A DNA stretch of 64,000 nt from Glycocaulis sp. (GTDB lineage Bacteria; Pseudomonadota; Alphaproteobacteria; Caulobacterales; Maricaulaceae). Under the pieces are notes generated by a model. It did not search any database and was not told where the DNA came from. It saw only the letters and a list, made by a program, of their open reading frames with translations. The stretch spans positions 62,001-126,000 of the forward strand of contig JAIUMI010000005.1 in assembly GCA_022565665.1 (NCBI GenBank). Reading direction: 5' to 3'. The stretch's first letter is position 1, and every line of letters starts with the position of its first letter. This document shows positions 62,047-64,000 of the stretch, piece by piece. Both the position numbers and the translations under genes were made by a program.

Positions 62047-62865
62047 ATGAGTGACAGCGTTTTTCCGGCCGGCAATCTGATGAAGGGCAAGCGCGGGCTT
62101 GTCATGGGCGTGGCCAACAAGAATTCCATCGCCTGGGGGATCGCCCAGCAGCTTGCGGCGCAAGGCGCGAAGCTGGCCTTCTCCTATCAGGGCGAGGAAC
62201 TGGAAAAGCGCGTGCGCCCGCTGGTGGAAAGCCTGCCTGGCAACCCCTTCATGGTCACCGCTGACGTTACCGATGACGCCTCCATGGACGCCTGCTTTGA
62301 CGCGCTCCAGAAGAAATGGGGCAAGATGGATTTCCTCGTTCATGCGATCGCCTTTGCGGGCAAGGACGAGCTGAAAGGTTCCTTCACCCACAACACGACG
62401 CGCGAGGGCTTCAAGCGGGCCATGGATGTATCGGCCTTCTCCTTTGTGGATGCGGCCAAGCGTGCCAGCGCCCTGATGCCCGATGGCGGCGCGATGATCT
62501 CCATGACCTATCTCGGTTCGGAGCGCGTGGTGCCCAATTACAATGTGATGGGCGTGGCCAAGGCGGCGCTGGAAGCCTCCACCCGCTATATTGCGCGCGA
62601 TCTCGGCCCGGCGGGTATCCGGGTCAACGCCATCTCGGCCGGTCCGATGCGCACCCTCGCCATGGCCGGGATTTCCGGCGGCAAGACGCTGATGAAGACC
62701 GGCAAGGACTGGTCCATGCTCAAAGAAGACACGCGCATGGAAGGCGTGGCCGGGGCCGCGCTTTACCTCCTGTCCGACCTCGGCCATTCCTGCACCGGCG
62801 AAGTGCTGCACGTCGATGCCGGCTTCCACGCGGTCGGCGTTCCGGACATCGCCGACGAAGGCTAA
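62047..62865 (+). CDS. fabI: Enoyl-[acyl-carrier-protein] reductase (NADH)
   Basis: FabI reduces enoyl-ACP in each elongation cycle and is the triclosan target. The 272-residue SDR protein has the FabI start LVMGVANKNSIAWGIA, Tyr165-X6-Lys172 in YNVMGVAKAAL and LDxxT-like AGPMRTLA. The ATG follows GGGAGGG nine bases upstream; a longer frame upstream is not convincing. Its stop shares CTAA with the convergent acyltransferase. Confidence 0.95.
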   Translation: MSDSVFPAGNLMKGKRGLVMGVANKNSIAWGIAQQLAAQGAKLAFSYQGEELEKRVRPLVESLPGNPFMVTADVTDDASMDACFDALQKKWGKMDFLVHAIAFAGKDELKGSFTHNTTREGFKRAMDVSAFSFVDAAKRASALMPDGGAMISMTYLGSERVVPNYNVMGVAKAALEASTRYIARDLGPAGIRVNAISAGPMRTLAMAGISGGKTLMKTGKDWSMLKEDTRMEGVAGAALYLLSDLGHSCTGEVLHVDAGFHAVGVPDIADEG

Positions 62866-64000
62866 GACCTGAACTTCATCCCCATCAGGGGCCGCAGGAT
62901 CGCAATGCGTGATGCGGCCTCTGCCGCGGCCCAGCTGCCAAGCAGCGTAATGGCGGCAACGAGCAGAAACTCGCCCGGCCCGCCCAGGCGGATATTCCAT
63001 GCCGTGATCAGATAGATCGCGCTGACCGTGATCGTCTGATGGACGATGAAAACCGGGAAAATCAGCACATTGAGCCGCGAGAGCATGGCCGAGCCTGAGC
63101 GGATCAGCCGCCGGGCGAGCCAGATCAGCGTGACAATCATCCACCAGGCATAGGCAAGGCGCAGGACCCGCCAGAGCGTGGCTTCGGCGGGATGGGCAAA
63201 GCGGGCATCGAAATCGAGATAGGCAAAAGCCAGCAACGCGCCGCCCGCAACCGTCAAGCCAAGCGCAAACTTTCCTACCCGGTCCACCGCCTGCCAGAAA
63301 CCTTCCGATCTGGCGGCCAGCGCCCCGAAGATCACGAAGCTCAGCGAATAGGCGTGGGTCGCCCAGTCGCGCGTGAGATTGTGCGTGGTCGGAAAGCTGT
63401 CTGCCAGCGTGAAGCGGATCAGCAAGAGCGGCAGGACGGGCAGGATAAGGAAGGCAATGAGGCCGGCATTCCCCTGCCACGCCCGCTCCAGCCGCAAGCG
63501 CGCCAGCGCGCCCGTATGGGGCAGGAAAGGCGCGAGGATCAGCGCGTAGACGAAGATATAGGCAACATACCAGAGATGGTTCCAGGTCGGCGTGGTGATC
63601 GAAAATCCGCTGGCGAAATCGAGATAGCGCGGCCAGAAGGCGAAAATGCCGGGGTCAATCTCGCCATTTGTGCGCAGCTCGAAATAGGCTTGCGGCATCA
63701 CGATCACGGCCATGGCGAAGACGAGCGGCACGAAGAGCCGCCAGACCCGCTCCAGCATGAACCGGCCCGTGCCGAGCTTTGCCGCCAGCATCGCCATTGC
63801 AACGCCGGAGATGAAGAAGAGCAGAGGCAGGCGCCACGGGCTCATCAGCATCATGGGCAGTTCGAGCGTCGTGCCCGCATAGGCGCTTTTGACGTGCCAG
63901 CCCCACGTCACATAGCCCATGCCGGTGTGATAGAGGATGAGCATGGCGAAAGCGAAGACCCGCAAGGCATCCAGATCCGGGCGGCGGGAAGAAGGCGGTG
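62862..64000 (-). CDS. Acyltransferase family 3 membrane protein (5' end beyond window)
   Basis: The protein has about ten hydrophobic helices and the acyltransferase-3 signatures DLDALRVFAFAMLILYHTG and RRLPLLFFISGVAMAM-like helix, with the late LNVLIFPVFIVHQTITV. The open frame continues past a TTG at 63965 to the window edge and reads SRRPDLDALRVFAF, the normal family N-terminus, so the start lies beyond 64000. These enzymes O-acetylate surface glycans or oligosaccharides. It converges on fabI with a shared CTAA. Confidence 0.85.
   Translation of the reverse strand, partial: PPSSRRPDLDALRVFAFAMLILYHTGMGYVTWGWHVKSAYAGTTLELPMMLMSPWRLPLLFFISGVAMAMLAAKLGTGRFMLERVWRLFVPLVFAMAVIVMPQAYFELRTNGEIDPGIFAFWPRYLDFASGFSITTPTWNHLWYVAYIFVYALILAPFLPHTGALARLRLERAWQGNAGLIAFLILPVLPLLLIRFTLADSFPTTHNLTRDWATHAYSLSFVIFGALAARSEGFWQAVDRVGKFALGLTVAGGALLAFAYLDFDARFAHPAEATLWRVLRLAYAWWMIVTLIWLARRLIRSGSAMLSRLNVLIFPVFIVHQTITVSAIYLITAWNIRLGGPGEFLLVAAITLLGSWAAAEAASRIAILRPLMGMKFRS

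Overview
The window is a 64 kb stretch of GC-rich chromosome from an alphaproteobacterium. The gene set (CpdR, RpoH with its signature box, PhaR, a TadG-like protein, MotA, DUF2125, DUF481, a TonB-dependent receptor) and paired TTAA-N7-TTAA-like CtrA boxes fit the Caulobacterales/Maricaulales side, such as a Maricaulis, Oceanicaulis or Glycocaulis relative. That placement is inference from gene content; no rRNA is present. No prophage, insertion sequence, CRISPR array or conjugative module was found. The content is mostly core chromosome with small accessory pockets.

Layout. 1-5.4 kb: the tail of ftsE, then ftsX, a DUF218 protein, plsC and DUF2125, followed by reverse-strand hisC and a methyltransferase. 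5.4-11.4 kb: gloB and a cupin; phaB and phaR diverging over a TGC-rich operator; a two-cistron small-protein unit under twin CtrA-like boxes; a lipoprotein methyltransferase; and an Hsp20 gene with a sigma-32-like promoter and a ROSE-like RNA thermometer leader. 11.4-16 kb: nrdB with CtrA-like, NrdR-like and GANTC sites, a Na/Pi cotransporter, a thioredoxin-fold lipoprotein and a PhzF protein. 16-26.7 kb: a secreted trypsin-like protease with three 31-residue Cys/Asp repeats, a DUF481 barrel, a YhhN protein, rpoH, an Rrf2 regulator with its AhpD-like target, a chemoreceptor, a BASS transporter and rluD. 26.9-34.5 kb: a frameshifted TonB receptor, a PhoD phosphatase, DUF4168, an AT-rich spacer, sppA and folE. 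34.8-46.5 kb: a cysS-methyltransferase-NifU-yidD-glycosyltransferase run, glycosyltransferases of the GT2 and GT39 type, HMG-CoA lyase, a HisN-like phosphatase, a PraR-like regulator, N-formylglutamate amidohydrolase, cpdR and tRNA-Val(GAC). 46.7-64 kb: a thioesterase, a WecG-type transferase, mnmC, motA, an MFS pump, a lytic transglycosylase, a TadG-like protein, the zinc-free type of L36, a HAD protein, an aminotransferase, a NatAB exporter, DinB, a fatty-acid desaturase, fabI and an acyltransferase running off the right edge.

Themes. Several genes concern cell cycle and envelope: FtsEX, CpdR, CtrA-like boxes, nrdB, the transglycosylase and the Tad-like protein. Heat response links RpoH with the thermometer-controlled Hsp20. 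Membrane lipid genes include plsC, the desaturase and fabI. Many genes are packed so tightly that five convergent pairs share one four-base stop signal. Best candidates for something undescribed are the CtrA-boxed small-protein pair (9.1-9.5 kb), the repeat-bearing secreted protease (16.6-17.9 kb), the NifU-like protein lacking its third cysteine, and the tandem GATAA/TTATC operator of the Rrf2 gene.
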